From: Chromera velia
Lineage: Eukaryota > Sar > Chromeraceae
Direction of reading: 5' to 3'
DNA: 64,000 nt
NCBI GenBank assembly: GCA_018398765.1
Contig: JAHBMJ010004449.1
Coordinates: 1-64,000, forward strand
The position numbers and the translations under genes are program-made. Position 1 is the first letter of the stretch, and every line of letters starts with the position of its first letter. The notes under the pieces are model-generated. The model did no database searches and was not told the DNA's origin. It was given only the letters and a program-made list of their open reading frames with translations. Positions 34,539 to 46,784 of the stretch are shown piece by piece.

Positions 34539-36848
34539 TTGGGCAGGATGAAGAGAAAGAAAAGAGAGGAAGAAAAAGGAAGAGATGAGAGAAGAGAGAG
34601 ATATAAGAGAAAAGGAAAGGGTGGTGATGGATGGGGGGGTGGGGGTGCTCTACGGTGCTGTGGATTGTTTGGCCCGGGAGCAGATGAGAATTACATGTTT
34701 GCTTCCTTTGTTTATTCGCATGGCCTTCCTGTCCGCAGGTTTGGGAGGCCGACTGATTGTGAGGGAGCACTTGCAGGGGACCCATCTCACCAGGTGTCCA
34801 AGTACGTTCCCGTGGATGGGTATCGACTGAAGATTGACGAATACAAGGATCAGGTCAGCTTCACTCTCACCAATCTCAAGAAATATGATTTGTTTCTTGG
34901 GATGCGGTGGTGTGAAGACCGTGATGATCCTGTTTTTTTTCCAAAAATAAAGAAATTGTGGTTCGACTTCGAAGGAAAGAGGATCCTCCTTTGAGGGGAT
35001 ACCACTCTTGAGAAGAAGAGTTCTCGGATAGATGGACGCATGACTGTCAGAGAGGCTACAAGAGAAGTGAGAAAAGGAGCACCTTTCTTTCTCTACAGAT
35101 TGGAAAGAATTGAAAGAGAGGAGGAAGAAACGGAGGTTGAGAGAGAAAGAAGAGAGGAGGTGGGAGAGGTCGAAGTCGACCCAAGAACTAAGGAGGGGAT
35201 ACAGGAAAGGAAGCCCCCCTTTTGTGAATACAAGAAAGTGATGGCATCTCCCTCCTTGCACCCTGCAGCAAGGGAGATCTTGAAGGAGAACAAGGAGTTG
35301 TTTTCGGATGAGATTCCGAAGCTCCCACCCAGGAGGGGAGACCTGGACTTCAAGATCGAACTGGAACCAGGGGCTCGGCCTCCTGCGAAGCCTCCGTATC
35401 GCCTCTCCTATGCAGAGTTGGAAGAGATGAAGAAGCAGTTGAAGGACTATGTAGACAAGGGGTTCATTCGTCTTTCGATGTCCCCCTTTGGTGTGCCGGC
35501 ATTCTTTGTTGAGAAAAAGGATGGCACCTTCTGCATAGTGATCGACTACAGGCCTCTTAACAAGGTGATGGTGAAGGACATATTCCCACTCCCGTGTGCA
35601 GAGAAGCTGATGGAGACCCTCTTTGGAAAAAGATGGTTTATAAAGCTAGATTTACGTCAGTTTTTCCACCAGCTCCGCATTGCAATGGAAAACAGCTACA
35701 AGACGGCTTTCGTCACTAGGTGGGGAACGTTTGAGTGGCTGGTGATGCCATTCGGGGTCTTGAATGCACCGCCCGCAAGCATGCGACTGATTACGCTTAC
35801 GATGCGACCTGCACTGGGCCAGTGTGTCATCATCTTCATCGATGACATCCTTGTGTACAGCCGGACACTGGTACAGCATGTGAAGGATGTCAAGTGGGTA
35901 CTGGATCTCTTGAGAGCGAACAATCTCTACATCAAGATCAAAAAGTGCAAGTTCTTCACTAACAGCACCCACTTCCTGAGGTTTGTCATCGACGCGAAGG
36001 GCATCATGCCCGAATGCCTGAAACTCGAGCTGATCCGAGACTCGCCGGATCCAAAGGACCTACATGAGCTGCAAATCTTTCTCGGGGCAGCCAATTGGGT
36101 TCGGAAGTTTGTGAGAGGTGTTGCATCGATCGTGCAGCTCCTGACGAAGGCGTTGAAGAAGGGAATGAAGTTCACATGGACGGAGGAGATGAAGACAGCC
36201 TTTAGCTCACTGAAAGAGGCGATTATCAACATCACCTCCCTATATATCCCCGATCCTGAACGCCCATTTAAGATCTTCGGGAACGTGTTTGAGCAGAGGA
36301 ATGCATTCGGAGGTGCATTGATGCAGCAGGACCCGTGTGTTGGTTGGCTCCGTCCGGTGGCCTTCGCATCGAGAACGTTGATGAAGGAGGAGAAGAACTA
36401 TCCCATCAGAGAGAAGGAGTTGCTTGCTGTCATCTTTCTCCTCAAACACTGGTGCCCGTTCGTCAGTGAGACGATGACAATGTGGACGGACCATGAGAGC
36501 CTCAAGACACTCGACTTGACAGCATCTTACGCAGAGGCTCGAGGACGTGTGAGGAGATGGATGTCTTTCTTGCAGGAGCTAGGGCTGAAACTGAAGTACC
36601 TCCCAGGTGCAAAGAACATACTCACCGACACCTTGTCTCGGCATCCCCCTTCAGAGAAAGCACATGCAGCGATGGGTTGTGAAATTTGTTTGCAGACGAA
36701 TAGCAGTCTCCTTCCAGATGAAGAGTTTCTCCAGAAAGTCAGAGATGGTTACCGAGAAGACAAATTCTTTCAAGATGCTCTGTTCTTTCTATCTCTGCAT
36801 ACTGAGGGACAGAAGCGAGAGGAGCCACCGCCTTTCTTGCGCTTTTGA
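34539..36848 (+). pseudogene. Gypsy pol, protease-like, RT and RNase H part
   Basis: The 34.6-35.0 kb part has the tail of a retroviral-type protease (KKYDLFLGMRW; PKIKKLWFDF), ending at a stop at 34992-34994. From 35040 the frame is open for 602 codons. The RT region shows the substrate-loop block (SPFGVPAFFVEKKDG), DLRQFFHQLRIA with the first catalytic Asp, MPFGVLNAP, and FIDDILVYSR with FIDD for YxDD. RNase H shows GALMQQD, REKELLAVIF and MWTDHESL, but the usual first catalytic Asp is replaced (FGNVFEQRNAFG), so this activity is probably lost. The frame then breaks at 36846-36848, before DGLLYYKNR, which reads in the frame of the integrase part. Confidence 0.85.
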
Positions 36849-36907
36849 CTGTCACATATGGAGATGAGAGACGGACTTCTCTACTATAAGAACAGGTAGC
36901 CATCCCT

Positions 36908-38206
36908 ATGAAGAAATTGCAGAGAAATCTGATCTTTGAGTGCTACGACGTCCCAGGCGCGGGACATTTAGCGATTGAGAAAACCTACCTGCGACTGATT
37001 GAAGACTTCTACTGGCCGAATATGTTCTCTTTAGTCGCCGCCTATATTCCTCACTGCGACGCGTGCCTCCAGAACAAGCAGGCGAATCAGAAGCCCTCCG
37101 GACTTTTGCAACCCCTGCCTGTTCTTGCTTGGCCTTACGATTCGGTCTCGATGGATTTTGTCTGTGCCCTCCCATGTATACACTTTTAAGGTGAGTGGGT
37201 GGACTCAGTTCTGACTGTGGTTGATCGTTTCTCTAAGAGACCGCACTGGATTCCATGTGCGACGACGATCACTGCAGAAGGAGCAGCGCGCCTCTTTTAT
37301 GATCACATTGTCTGCTCCCACGGTCTTCCGTTGGAGATTGTGTCAGATCGAGACCCAAGGTGGATGGCGAAGTTTTGGAGAGGACTGCACAAACTGGCAG
37401 GGACCCGCCTGATGATGTCATCATCCGGGCATCCTCAGACGGATGGGCAGAGCGAGATTTACAACCGAACACTAGAGACAATGTTGTGATGTTTTTGTAG
37501 AAATCATCAATCCGAATGGCCTAAGCTTCTGCCATCGCTTAAGTTTGCGTGCATCTCAAGTACACACTCGGGTTTGAAGGCAACACCGCATGCAGTTCTT
37601 TACGGCTTTGAGGCAAGGACTTTCCCGTCTCTACTGGTTGCAGGACGTACAGCAACGGCAGCGGAAGACTTTCATCTGCGCCGTCAGGCCCTCCTTGAAG
37701 AGGTGAAGGAGCGACTTGAGAGAGCGAACGAAGAGGCAAAGAGGAAAGCCGACCAGAAGAGAAGGGAAGCGACTTTCATTCCAGGAGACTAGGCGCTAGT
37801 ACACCAAAAATTTTTTGAGAGTGAGCGTCTTCCTTTCGAACGGAAAGCCAAGCTGAGTCACATTTGGTATGGGCCGTTCGAGATTGACAAGAAGGTGGGA
37901 GAGGTGAGTTATGAACTCATGTTCCCCGCTGGAGTCAGGAAATATCCAGTTGTCCACGTCTCTTACATGAAGGCGTACCCTGTCTCCCCCGAAGACCCTC
38001 CACCCCGTGTTCTCTTGCCAAGATTCGAGGAGGCGGAGTAGGAGGTCGATAGGGTCGTTGACATGCAAGGAAAAGGGAGGACGCTGGAGTATCGTATGGT
38101 TTGGAAGGGATACTCGGAGACTGAAGCAACTTGGGAACCGCCTGAGAACCTTAAGGACGCGAAAGACGCGATCAAGGCCTTCAAGGAGCTCCGTAGACTT
38201 CGATGA
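36908..38206 (+). pseudogene. Gypsy integrase and chromodomain part
   Basis: One frame interrupted by four stops. The zinc-binding region keeps GAGHLAIEKTY and CDACLQNK but the first His of the HHCC set is missing (YDVPG). The catalytic core shows VSMDFV, VSDRDPRW and HPQTDGQSEIYNR, so all three D/D/E positions can be recognised. After a coiled segment come IWYGPFEIDKKVGEVSYEL and VHVSYMKAYP, the GPY/F-like module. The last 55 codons read YRMVWKGYSETEATWEPPEN, a chromodomain with its aromatic residues, preceded by a stop at 38039. In chromoviruses this domain steers integration towards marked chromatin. Here it is a relic. Confidence 0.85.
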
Positions 38207-38358
38207 GGAAGAAGGAGATGGGGAAAGAAACAAGGGTATCATGGAAACATTCATGTTTGTCTCTTTCTCTTTGTGTTGCTCTTATCATCTGCTTTGCTCT
38301 CATCAATCCATCCTTCCTCACCCTTTTTCTTGACTTCCTTACGCCTTGCTGCTTAGAA

Positions 38359-38359
38359 A

Positions 38360-38391
<32 letters not shown>

Positions 38392-38485
38392 AAAAAAAGA
38401 AGGAAAGAAAGAAAGAAGGAAAAAAAGAAAAGAAGGAAGGAATGAATGAAAGAATGATTGAATGAATGAATGAATAAATGAAAGA
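38359..38485. repeat. GAAA/GAAT microsatellite
   Basis: (GAAA)n followed by (GAAT)n, directly downstream of the gypsy element. Confidence 0.95.
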
Positions 38486-39834
38486 AAGAGAATGAAGGGA
38501 AGAAGAAGAAGAAATGACTAAGAGAAATGAACGGCTTAGCAAACAAAAGGTGGAACAAGAAGGAATGAAAACAAGGGAAAAGTGGAAAGAGAAAGAAGGA
38601 AAAGGAAATAAAAACAACAGCTTGAGAAGTTGCTAACGCACTTCTTCTGTGAGGAGGGAGAGGTGTACACTGATTGATGCACTGACACACTGATTGACGC
38701 ACTAATACACTGAATCAGATTGACACACTGACACACTGACGCTGAATAGAATGACTCAAGGACACTTCCTCTCATATTTTTTTTCTATCTGTCTTTATTC
38801 TTCTTTTAATGTATCTCGATGCAGATTCTTTTCTCTGTGTCTTGATTTTTATCTTCTCATGCACATTTGATCTCTCTCTGTATGTTCTTGCGTACCTTCT
38901 CTCTGAAGCGAGTTGGCATATGCATTCGCAGGATCTCTTTATCTCTTCCGACTACGAAAGTGTTTCTGGTGCTTTCTCCCTGATGCATGCCGACCAGAAC
39001 CACTTTGCGGGAGGAGAGCTCCACTGCGTAGACACCGCCTCTTGAGTGCCTGTGGTGTCATCATTCATTGCTTGCAGAGTGAGTGGATGGATAATGAGTG
39101 AAAGTGTATGACTGGCTGTGGAGCGATCTCTACATAAGCTCATATGCAGTGACAGATTCATGAAGCTTCTTGTGGTAACTGATCGCTTGCATGCGCCGTC
39201 ATCCCGTTTTCATTTGCTTGAGGCAGCGATGTTTAAGATGAATGGTTGGCACTCCATGCACACGCTTATGGTAGTGTCTGACAACCCATGTCGGTCGTTG
39301 CACACCGACTTCTTGTGTCATTCGAATCTGATGCGAGGGAGAAAGGAAAGAGCATCAAGGAGAAATGAAGCAATCAAAATTGAGTACGAGATCTGAGATC
39401 GTGTGTGGACATACGCCTTAGGAGGATGGGCATGTGTAACGTGAATGCTCATAGCCGCGCCGCCTCTAAGCGTTGGCATGGGCCGGTCGGTGGCGTTGAA
39501 AGAACGCATGAGCCTGCCTCGCGGGACCCAGCGGAAGCGCGCGCGCCTGTAGCCACTCTAATTGATATAGCTTCAGGATGGCTTGTGTTCATGGCATTCA
39601 GATTGACTATCAGGAGAACCGAACTTTGAAGTAGGACTTCTAGGGAACGCTTCTAGGAACAGACCTTCTAATCTGTTATCTGAGCCTCGTGCTAGCTATG
39701 GTTACGTTTCAATGCCAGAGCCAAAATAGACTAGGACAAAAGAGTGAAGTACGCACGTGCATAAAAAGTGAAATCTATCTGTGAGTGAACTCAATCTCCA
39801 CTCTCAGTTCTTTCCGAGTAGAACTCACCAGACA

Positions 39835-40089
39835 AACCCCCCTGACACTCCAGTTTATCTTGAAGTGGATTTTTCAATGCTGGCCACACCTGGCAGTGCG
39901 GTGCAGTTATTTCAAGACTATCTATGCCAGTGCGCCTTCCACAAAAAAATTTAAGTATACTTTATTTTGGCCACGTCTTCGGCGTAGTACCTTCAAGTTA
40001 AGTAAAGTTAAGCCACGCCTGCGGCGCAGGTGTTTCAAGTTTGGCCGTACGGCGCAGCGTTCTAAGTTTACTGGAGTGTCAGGGGGGTT
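39835..40089. mobile_element. Small nonautonomous TIR element (MITE-like)
   Basis: 20-bp perfect terminal inverted repeats, AACCCCCCTGACACTCCAGT at 39835-39854 and its reverse complement at 40070-40089, enclose about 215 bp without a coding frame. The interior has short GCGGCG-type palindromic words. CAGACA occurs just outside both ends, but offset, so no target-site duplication is certain. Confidence 0.65.
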
Positions 40090-41981
40090 AACAGACACGA
40101 TGATGAAGTCAATTCATCTAATAGAACAACCCAACCTGTTCTAGAATAACTTCTAGGATGACTTCAGATATCAAAAGAACCTTAGTCATGCTAGAAGCAT
40201 TCTAAATGGTTAAGTATAGCTCTGTCTGTGAAGGAAGAGGTCAGACCTTTGGCAAGTGGTCGTCTAGCTAGGGAGATACCGTGACAGCCAACGGTAGCTA
40301 CACCAACGGAAGGGAACAAGAGAACTACCAAATTCAATATGAGATCCCTAGTGAGATCCATTCAAGAAAATGGTTTCAAAGCTTGAGTTAGAGAAGAGCC
40401 AACCTCGCACATACAACAGATTTCTTGTTGGAGTCTTAATAAGTGTTGGAACCCTCTTTTTCCTTTTTCGATCTTTACCAATAGCATCTGGAACCCTCTT
40501 TGTCCCTCTACCTCTCACAGTCCTTTTCCAACGTTTTCCAGTCAGATTGGTGGACAAACTTTTGAATATTTTCATCGTGTTCAATGTTTCATAACTGGTT
40601 TTGGACGGGTTCTTTGGGGTTCTTAGAGGGTTAGACTGAGAAGACTAGAACCTAGGTTCTAGGAACCTAAGAACCTAGAGGTGGAGACGTATAGTTTTTA
40701 AGCTCAAACCGAGTAAGAACCTTCAACCAATACTCTAAAAGTGTCATTTTCTTGTTTTTTAGAACTTCTTTTGCTTATAAAATAAGTTTGGAGTTCATTT
40801 TAAATGTTTTAGAGCTTAGATTACTACCACAAAGTCGTTCGACGACCACATCTATATTTCCGAGTGCCTTTCCATAGGATCCATATATTGACAGAATGCC
40901 CAGTATATAACTAAGAGAGAGTATACAAGAATAATATTGTATGAAGCGTTGCAAAGAGACTGGAACGAGAAGAGAGAAAAGAGAGTAAGAGAAATCTGTA
41001 GAGAGAAAGGGGGGAGGGAGAAGAGAGCCCCTCAGACAGACGCTTTATTTGCTTTTCTGATGAATGAAGGGCATCCTGCGATAGATGAGTTTCTTAGAAA
41101 GGCAGCATTCTGTAGAAAGGTCTTTAAAGAGAGCCCAGGAAGGTACGCATCTGGGAGCTCACTGGATAAGACTCATCATAAGACTGTTCTAACATAATTT
41201 TATTACATCAAGGCACAGAGTAATCATAAAAAGAAGGGAAGGAGACGAAAGAAGAAAAGAAGATTCTGAATATAAGAGCATTCTGGAAGCAATGGGAAAA
41301 GGAAAGGAGATAAGAGCGGGAGGAGAAAGCAAAGTAGAGAGAAAGATGCAGGAAGCGCGTATATAAAGTCAAAATCCATAAAATCCCCTATCGTCTGGTG
41401 TCATTCTATGGTATTATCCTAGGTATTATTTTTGGTTTGGTTCCCTCTCAGTCAGCAGCCTAAAACATGCAAGGTTCAGAACAGTTGTTAGTTGATCGCA
41501 GCCTAGGAAACCAGGCGGGCCACTGGTACGGGGTGTAGTTTGAGCCTCTGAAGTGAGGCACACACCCCTGCCGTTTGCAGGGGCGACCTCTATAAGACAA
41601 AACGGCGACAGTCACAGTGCTCTAAGGCACCACTAAATCACTTATCACTTATCACTTATGTCGGATGATAGGGATTTAAAAATGCCGAATACCAAAAATT
41701 TCAGCATAATTTACCGTGTCTTAGCACGTGGCCTCTCTATCTTTACTAACTCTCCAGACTCTAAAGACCATACATGTAGTGACCAGGTTTGATTTGATTT
41801 GATTTGAGGTTGTGTTTAACCTCAAATCAAATCTGCACGTCTGATAGGGCTTGTTCTGACACTCCTATTAAATCTACATCAAATCCACGGTATTATCCAC
41901 CTCAAATCTGACTTTTAACCATGACCTCAAATCTTTGTCCTGGAGGGCTCCGCCCCCCAGATCAACCCCCCGTTTTAGTTA

Positions 41982-42231
41982 TATAAGGGCTCAATATGGA
42001 GGTGCCCGCCGCCAGACCCGCCGCCGCATCTTATTGAGATACGTGGGGCGGGCGCGCTGCATGGATTTATAAAACAGTGATCGCATGTTGATTGAAGCAT
42101 GATTGAATACGAATCAAACAGACTGATTGATAAGAAGGAAGACATTCTCTTTCTTATCAGTCCTCTCCGTATGAATGATTTACATCCTCCTATAGTAAGT
42201 TCTCTTCTACGCTAGAGCCTAGTACCTTACA
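41982..42231 (+). repeat. Copia 5' LTR
   Basis: Starts TATAAGGGCTCAATATGG and ends CTAGTACCTTACA. The first dinucleotide is TA instead of the canonical TG kept in the 3' LTR. The sequence after the LTR (GTCCAGTGTGTCACG) is not the usual initiator-Met primer site. Confidence 0.9.
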
Positions 42232-42277
42232 GTCCAGTGTGTCACGATCTGATTGACTCAAACCAGTATTTTTAAAG

Positions 42278-43507
42278 ATGGTGCGGACTCGTGCAGAGAA
42301 GAGAAGACTCCAGAAAGAGCAGCAGGCAGCTGAGGCTGCAGCGGCCACAGCCGGTGTACCAACGGGTTCAGAAGAGATGATTGTTCTCTCCAAAAGCGAT
42401 TTGCAGGCCCTGATTGATTCCTTAGTACAGAGAGGAATTAAAGAAAAGATGGCTGCTCTCGCCCCGTCATTCTCATAAGCCCCGTCTCCTGTTGATTCTC
42501 GTGTTGATTCTCCTCCAGAGGATGAGGAGCAGGCCCCTTCTGTGTCCGCTTCTTCTTCCTACTGCTACGTGAAAGTTGACTTCGGTGCTGTGCCTCAGAT
42601 GTAGAACAAGCAGCACATTAAGGAGTGGGAGCAGAAGTGGCAGAACTTTTGCAACGACCAGCTATCCAGAGAACGCTTTGTTTCAGACGAGAGTTGGAGG
42701 AATAAAATGAAGGTCTGCTTCGACAAGCTCGAGAACTCGGAGGTGAACCGTGATATCCAGAGATTGCTGGATCGGGGTGTGCTTGCCGAGAACATTCCCC
42801 ACGCACTCTGAAAGGAGTACGGTTTTCTCACCTTCAAGGTCGAAAGCAAGATCGCCCTTCGCATTCAGTTCTTCCCGTATCATTGTGACAAGGTGGACAA
42901 GGACGGCCTCCCCGTTGTTCGCTCTGGTCTCGTTTTCTCCTACTACACCATTCATAAGAGGCTGGATGAGCTTCTTCGTGACGCGTCCAAAGAGAAGTAC
43001 CACATCGATGAAGACAGTCTCGTCCCCAACGTCCTGAATTCGTTCACTCAAGTCCAGCACAAGGAGGTCCTTCGTGCTCTTCCCGACGAAGTATTTGAGG
43101 AGTTGGTCAACGTTGCTGAACTCAATGACCTCTCCCTTTCCCACATCAAATTTTCGATGCTGCGAAAGATCCTCAAGAAATTCACTCTGACGGACAGCCC
43201 CCAGACAGAGCTGCAGGAGCAGGAGAGGGAGAGGGGTTCACAGGGTGTAGAGAGGGCAAACAGGGCGGCCGAGGGGGTGAATGGGGGAGGGCAGAGCTCC
43301 TCCGGCTCACAAGACTCCCCTCCTGTCTATCAGACGTGTGGAAATAGACACGTCAGCACCTGCAGAGCCACCCTCGACGGTGCTTTCCCCTGCAGGGCAT
43401 ATGGGAAGAAGGGGCATTGGGACAAGGCCCCTGTCTGCAAGAAGAATGGGGGGCAGGGGACCGGGGGGGGGGGGGCGCAGCAGCGCTTGACCACGCTCGG
43501 GCTTTGA
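42278..43507 (+). pseudogene. Copia gag relic
   Basis: A single frame from ATG (MVRTRAEKRRLQ) to 43507, with stops at 42476, 42602 and 42809. The middle is a helical capsid-like region and the C-terminus has a Gly-rich linker and a damaged zinc knuckle, CRAYGKKGHWDKAPVC, in which the second Cys is Tyr. In an active element it would build the particle and bind RNA. Confidence 0.75.
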
Positions 43508-43514
43508 GAAGGGT

Positions 43515-46444
43515 GTGCAAGTTGGGGGGGGGATCCGCCTTGAAAATTCTTTCGCCCCCCTCAGCGATGACGATGACACAGGCGGAGAGGAGGAAAGGAA
43601 GGAGTGTGTGGGGGCAGCGGGGAGCAGAGGGGAGTCGAGATGGGTGTGGAGAAAGAAGTCCCCTGTTGCCGATACGGGTTGCAGTCGGCATTTGATTGGC
43701 GGGGATCTCGAGGACTCGATTGTTTCCTGCAGGCCCTGTGAGTTTAGATATGAGGAGGCCTCGGGGGGAGAGATAGTGTCTGCTAAGGAAGTGGAGGCAT
43801 CACCTCTGCTTGAGGGGGTGGACAGAGAGCCCGTTTATCCTCTTCTGAGAGGGGCCTTCAAATTGTCAGTCCCTGTGTCTCTCCTCTCAGTGAGGGGTTG
43901 CAAGATGCAGAAAGTGGACCCTCCCTTTTGGGTTGAATTTCCTGGCAAAGGGGGTGGTGCAGTGAGAGCTCGTTTATATGAGAAAGATGGGGTGCATGTA
44001 GTGCATGTTCTCTCTCCATCGTCTTCTTCTCCTCCCTCTGAATCTTATTTGAATGCAGATAGAAAGGACTGTGTGTACTTGACCATTGTTTCAGATTCTT
44101 CTTCTTTTGTTTCTTCAGGCACCGATAAGGCTGCCAGGGAGCGGATGCCCGACAAGGTGAAGCTTTCTGTCTCGTGGATACAACAATGCACAGAGCACAT
44201 GTCCCTTGCAGAGTTGAATTTGTGGCATGGTAGGTTTGGGCATGCGACAGGGAGACGGCTCTATGCATGCTTCAGAGAGAAAGGCATGGCACACCGAGTG
44301 ATGGTAGAAGAGTGCAAAAAAGGAATTGACTGCAGGGAGTGTAGAGAGGTCAATGGAGAGATGAGACGGATACCAGCCAGGCAGGGAGGGGGGGTACCAG
44401 AGAGATTAGGATCTCATTGGACATAAGATCTTCTCTTTTTGTCTGGGGGGGTGCCGGCAAGTCTTCTAACTGAAAGAAAAGGAAGACTAATGGATGGGCA
44501 GATTCTTGGATACAAGGCACAGGCAGTCAGACATCTCTGTTCGGTTGTGTGTCGCTTTGAGCCTCGCTATGGAAAGATGGAGGTTGTACAGACAGATAAT
44601 GGAAAAGAGTTCTCGGGGGACAAGAAAGGGCAGTACGATCACTTTTGTCAGGAAGAGAGAATTTTTTACCGAAGGGGGGCGGACTACACCCCTCAACATC
44701 AGGGCCAAGGGGAGAGAGCAAATCGGACAGTGAAGCGTCTCCTTCGGAAGGTGAGGAGACAAACCGGTCTTCCCCCCTACACCGAAAAGTGGCTGTTCCA
44801 GGGGGTGGTTCAAGAATTAAACAATTGCGTCTCGACTGTCACCGGTAAGTCCCCTGTTTGTGCTTTCTTTGGAGAAGAACGTGCAGCAGAGATTCCCTCC
44901 ATTACTGTTGGTGATTGTGTGTGTATATACGATCCCCGTCCGAGAAAGAAAGACGAAGAGCCTGTGCAAAGTGTCGATGGGTCCTGACTTGGAAACTAAA
45001 AGGGGGAAAGAGAGTCGTGAAAGCGCATCTGGTTGTGAAGGGATTCCAAGATGATAGGAAGGACCTGCAGACATACTCGGGGACGGCCGATTGGTGGTCT
45101 GTCTTGCTTGTACTTTCATTTGTGGCAACAAAAGGATGGGGGTGCGCAAAGTCGGATGTTCGAACTGCATTTCTGACTGCTGAAATGAAGGATGAAGTGT
45201 ATGTTCGGTTGCCCGACAAACTTCCCGTAGGTCTGCCTGAGTGGATGAAAGTAGGGTCGGTCTTTCGTTTGAATAAAGCGATGTATGGACTCAAGGATGC
45301 CCCTCGTCTATACACTCAGAGCTTCAGGAAGATGGCAAAGGAGGAAGGGTGGGAAGAGCTGAGAGAGAGTGTGTTTGTTAAAAAGGATGAGAAAGGAGAG
45401 ATCATCGCAATCATGCTGATACATGTAGATGATTTGCTTATCTTTGCTGCCAATCCACTCCTTCACTTTGTTTCCATTCAGAAGAGGCTCAAGATGGATG
45501 AGCCTGAGTTATTGGAAGAAGGAGAGAGTTTCGAGTATGTAGGAATGACTCTCACTCACATGCGTGAGGGGTACGAAATCGGACAGAAAGCCTACCTTGA
45601 CTCAATTGAAATAGATGAGAAGAAGTTGCTCGGGGGGAGATTGAATGCATCTCTTCTTGAGCCTCCTGAAGAGGGAGAAGTGTTGGAGGATCTCATTCCG
45701 TTAATGCAGAAATGCATAGGGGTTACGGGGTGGGTTGTTTGCACTCTTCCTTCCATCTCTTTTCTCTTCAGTGAGCTGTCCCGATGGTCCACTCTGCCTT
45801 CTGCAGAGAAGGTTGAGGGGGTGCTACGTCTCCTTTTGCATGCTCAAGAAACGGAACGGCCTCTTGTCTTCACTCCTTGCCATAATCCCAAGATCGTTGA
45901 CTTTCACGACGGTTCTTTTTCTCTTTCTTGGGGAGAAGGGAGGGCAGGGTATGAGGCGTTCCTTGTAGATCAGAGCGAGTCGATTGGATCTATGCGAGAG
46001 AACAATCTCTTTGCATGGAAGTCTAAACGGATTAAAAGAGTCTTGAATTCCAGTACGTCTTCTGAACTGTGCGCACAGCATGAGACAGTGAAGAAAGCGT
46101 ATGCGTGGAAGTCGTTTGCTGAGGCTCTGTGGCAGAAGAAGGTCCCGATCGAATTTGTGACTGACTCTGCTCCTTTGATGGAACAGTTAGAGACAGGAGA
46201 GGTAAGATCTGAGCCTCGTCTTTAAGGCATGCTTCAGTTTGTTCGGCAGAAACTTAGGGCAATGAGAGCAAAAACATTGTGGTGCCCGACCAACGTCATG
46301 CGTGCAGACAGACAGACAAAACTCAAGCTCTCAAAAGACAGGGGAACTCAGTACGTCCTTCGTAATCGATCGACTGCTGTCAAATCAGGTGTAAGACGGA
46401 AAGTCATTGATTTTGCAAAGAAGGTGCACTTTCTCCACCATTGA
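43515..46444 (+). pseudogene. Copia pol relic (protease, integrase, RT, RNase H)
   Basis: Frame 1 (43515-44987, stop at 44424) gives the protease motif VADTGCSRHLIGG, the pre-integrase block LNLWHGRFGHATGRRL with CRECREVNG, and integrase VQTDNGKEF and QGERANRTVKRLL. Frame 2 (44915-46444, stop at 46223) gives RT with KSDVRTAFLTAEM, YGLKDAPRLYTQSF and HVDDLLIF, then RNase H with DFHDGSFSLSWGEGR, SSTSSELCAQ and FVTDSAPL. The catalytic residues of RT and RNase H look intact. The frame change near 44.9 kb and the two stops disable it. Confidence 0.88.
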
Positions 46445-46479
46445 GTGATCGTTCTCTGTTTTCACGATCAGGGGGTGAC

Positions 46480-46729
46480 TGTAAGGGCTCAATATGGAGG
46501 TGCCCGCCGCTAGACCCGCCGCCGCATCTTATTGAGATACGTGGGGCGGGCGCGCTGCATGGATTTATAAAATAGTGATCGCATGTTGATTGAAGCATGA
46601 TTGAATACGAATCAAACAGACTGATTGATAAGAAGGAAGACATTCTCCTTCTTATCAGTCCTCTCCGTATGAATGATTTGCATCCTCCTATAGTAAGTTC
46701 TCTTCTACGCTAGAGCCTGGTACCTTACA
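46480..46729 (+). repeat. Copia 3' LTR
   Basis: TGTAAG...CTTACA, preceded by a short purine-rich stretch (CAGGGGGTGAC) that may be the polypurine primer site. Confidence 0.92.
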
Positions 46730-46784
46730 AGTTATTACAAATTTAAAACGACTTTAACATCATCATCATCATCATCATACGCCA

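Larger units (their letters stand above)
34539..38206 (+). mobile_element. Degenerate Ty3/gypsy retrotransposon with chromodomain
   Basis: Domain order is retropepsin-like region, reverse transcriptase, RNase H, integrase, GPY/F-like module and chromodomain, which is the Ty3/gypsy order with the chromovirus-type C-terminus. The first half (34539-36848) is in one frame with a stop at 34992. The second half (36908-38206) is in another frame with stops at 37187, 37487, 37790 and 38039. No gag frame and no pair of flanking LTRs was found. The 0.53-kb repeats upstream may derive from its 5' end. The element cannot be active as it stands. Confidence 0.85.
38207..41778. other. Intergenic region between the two LTR elements
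   Basis: GAAA/GAAT microsatellite at 38359-38485, a short 12-mer repeat of CACTGA words at 38668-38745, a small TIR element at 39835-40089, and the shared repeat at 39714-39744. An ATG-less basic frame at 40937-41197 is not supported as a gene. No other feature was seen. Confidence 0.5.
41982..46729 (+). mobile_element. Ty1/copia LTR retrotransposon
   Basis: 250-bp LTRs at 41982-42231 and 46480-46729. The 3' LTR has perfect TGTAAG...CTTACA ends; the 5' LTR begins TATAAG. The element is flanked by a 5-bp target duplication AGTTA (41977-41981 and 46730-46734). I count six differences between the LTRs, all transitions (about 2.4%), so insertion was fairly recent. The internal order gag, protease, integrase, RT, RNase H defines Ty1/copia. 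Several stops and frame changes show this copy is not coding-competent. Confidence 0.92.

Noticed and set aside
40937-41197. 86-codon basic frame
   Set aside because: Starts at a non-ATG codon in purine-rich DNA and has no recognisable domain.
41982-46729. Reading the copia pol as a functional gene
   Set aside because: Stops at 44424 and 46223 and a frame change near 44.9 kb, plus three stops in gag.
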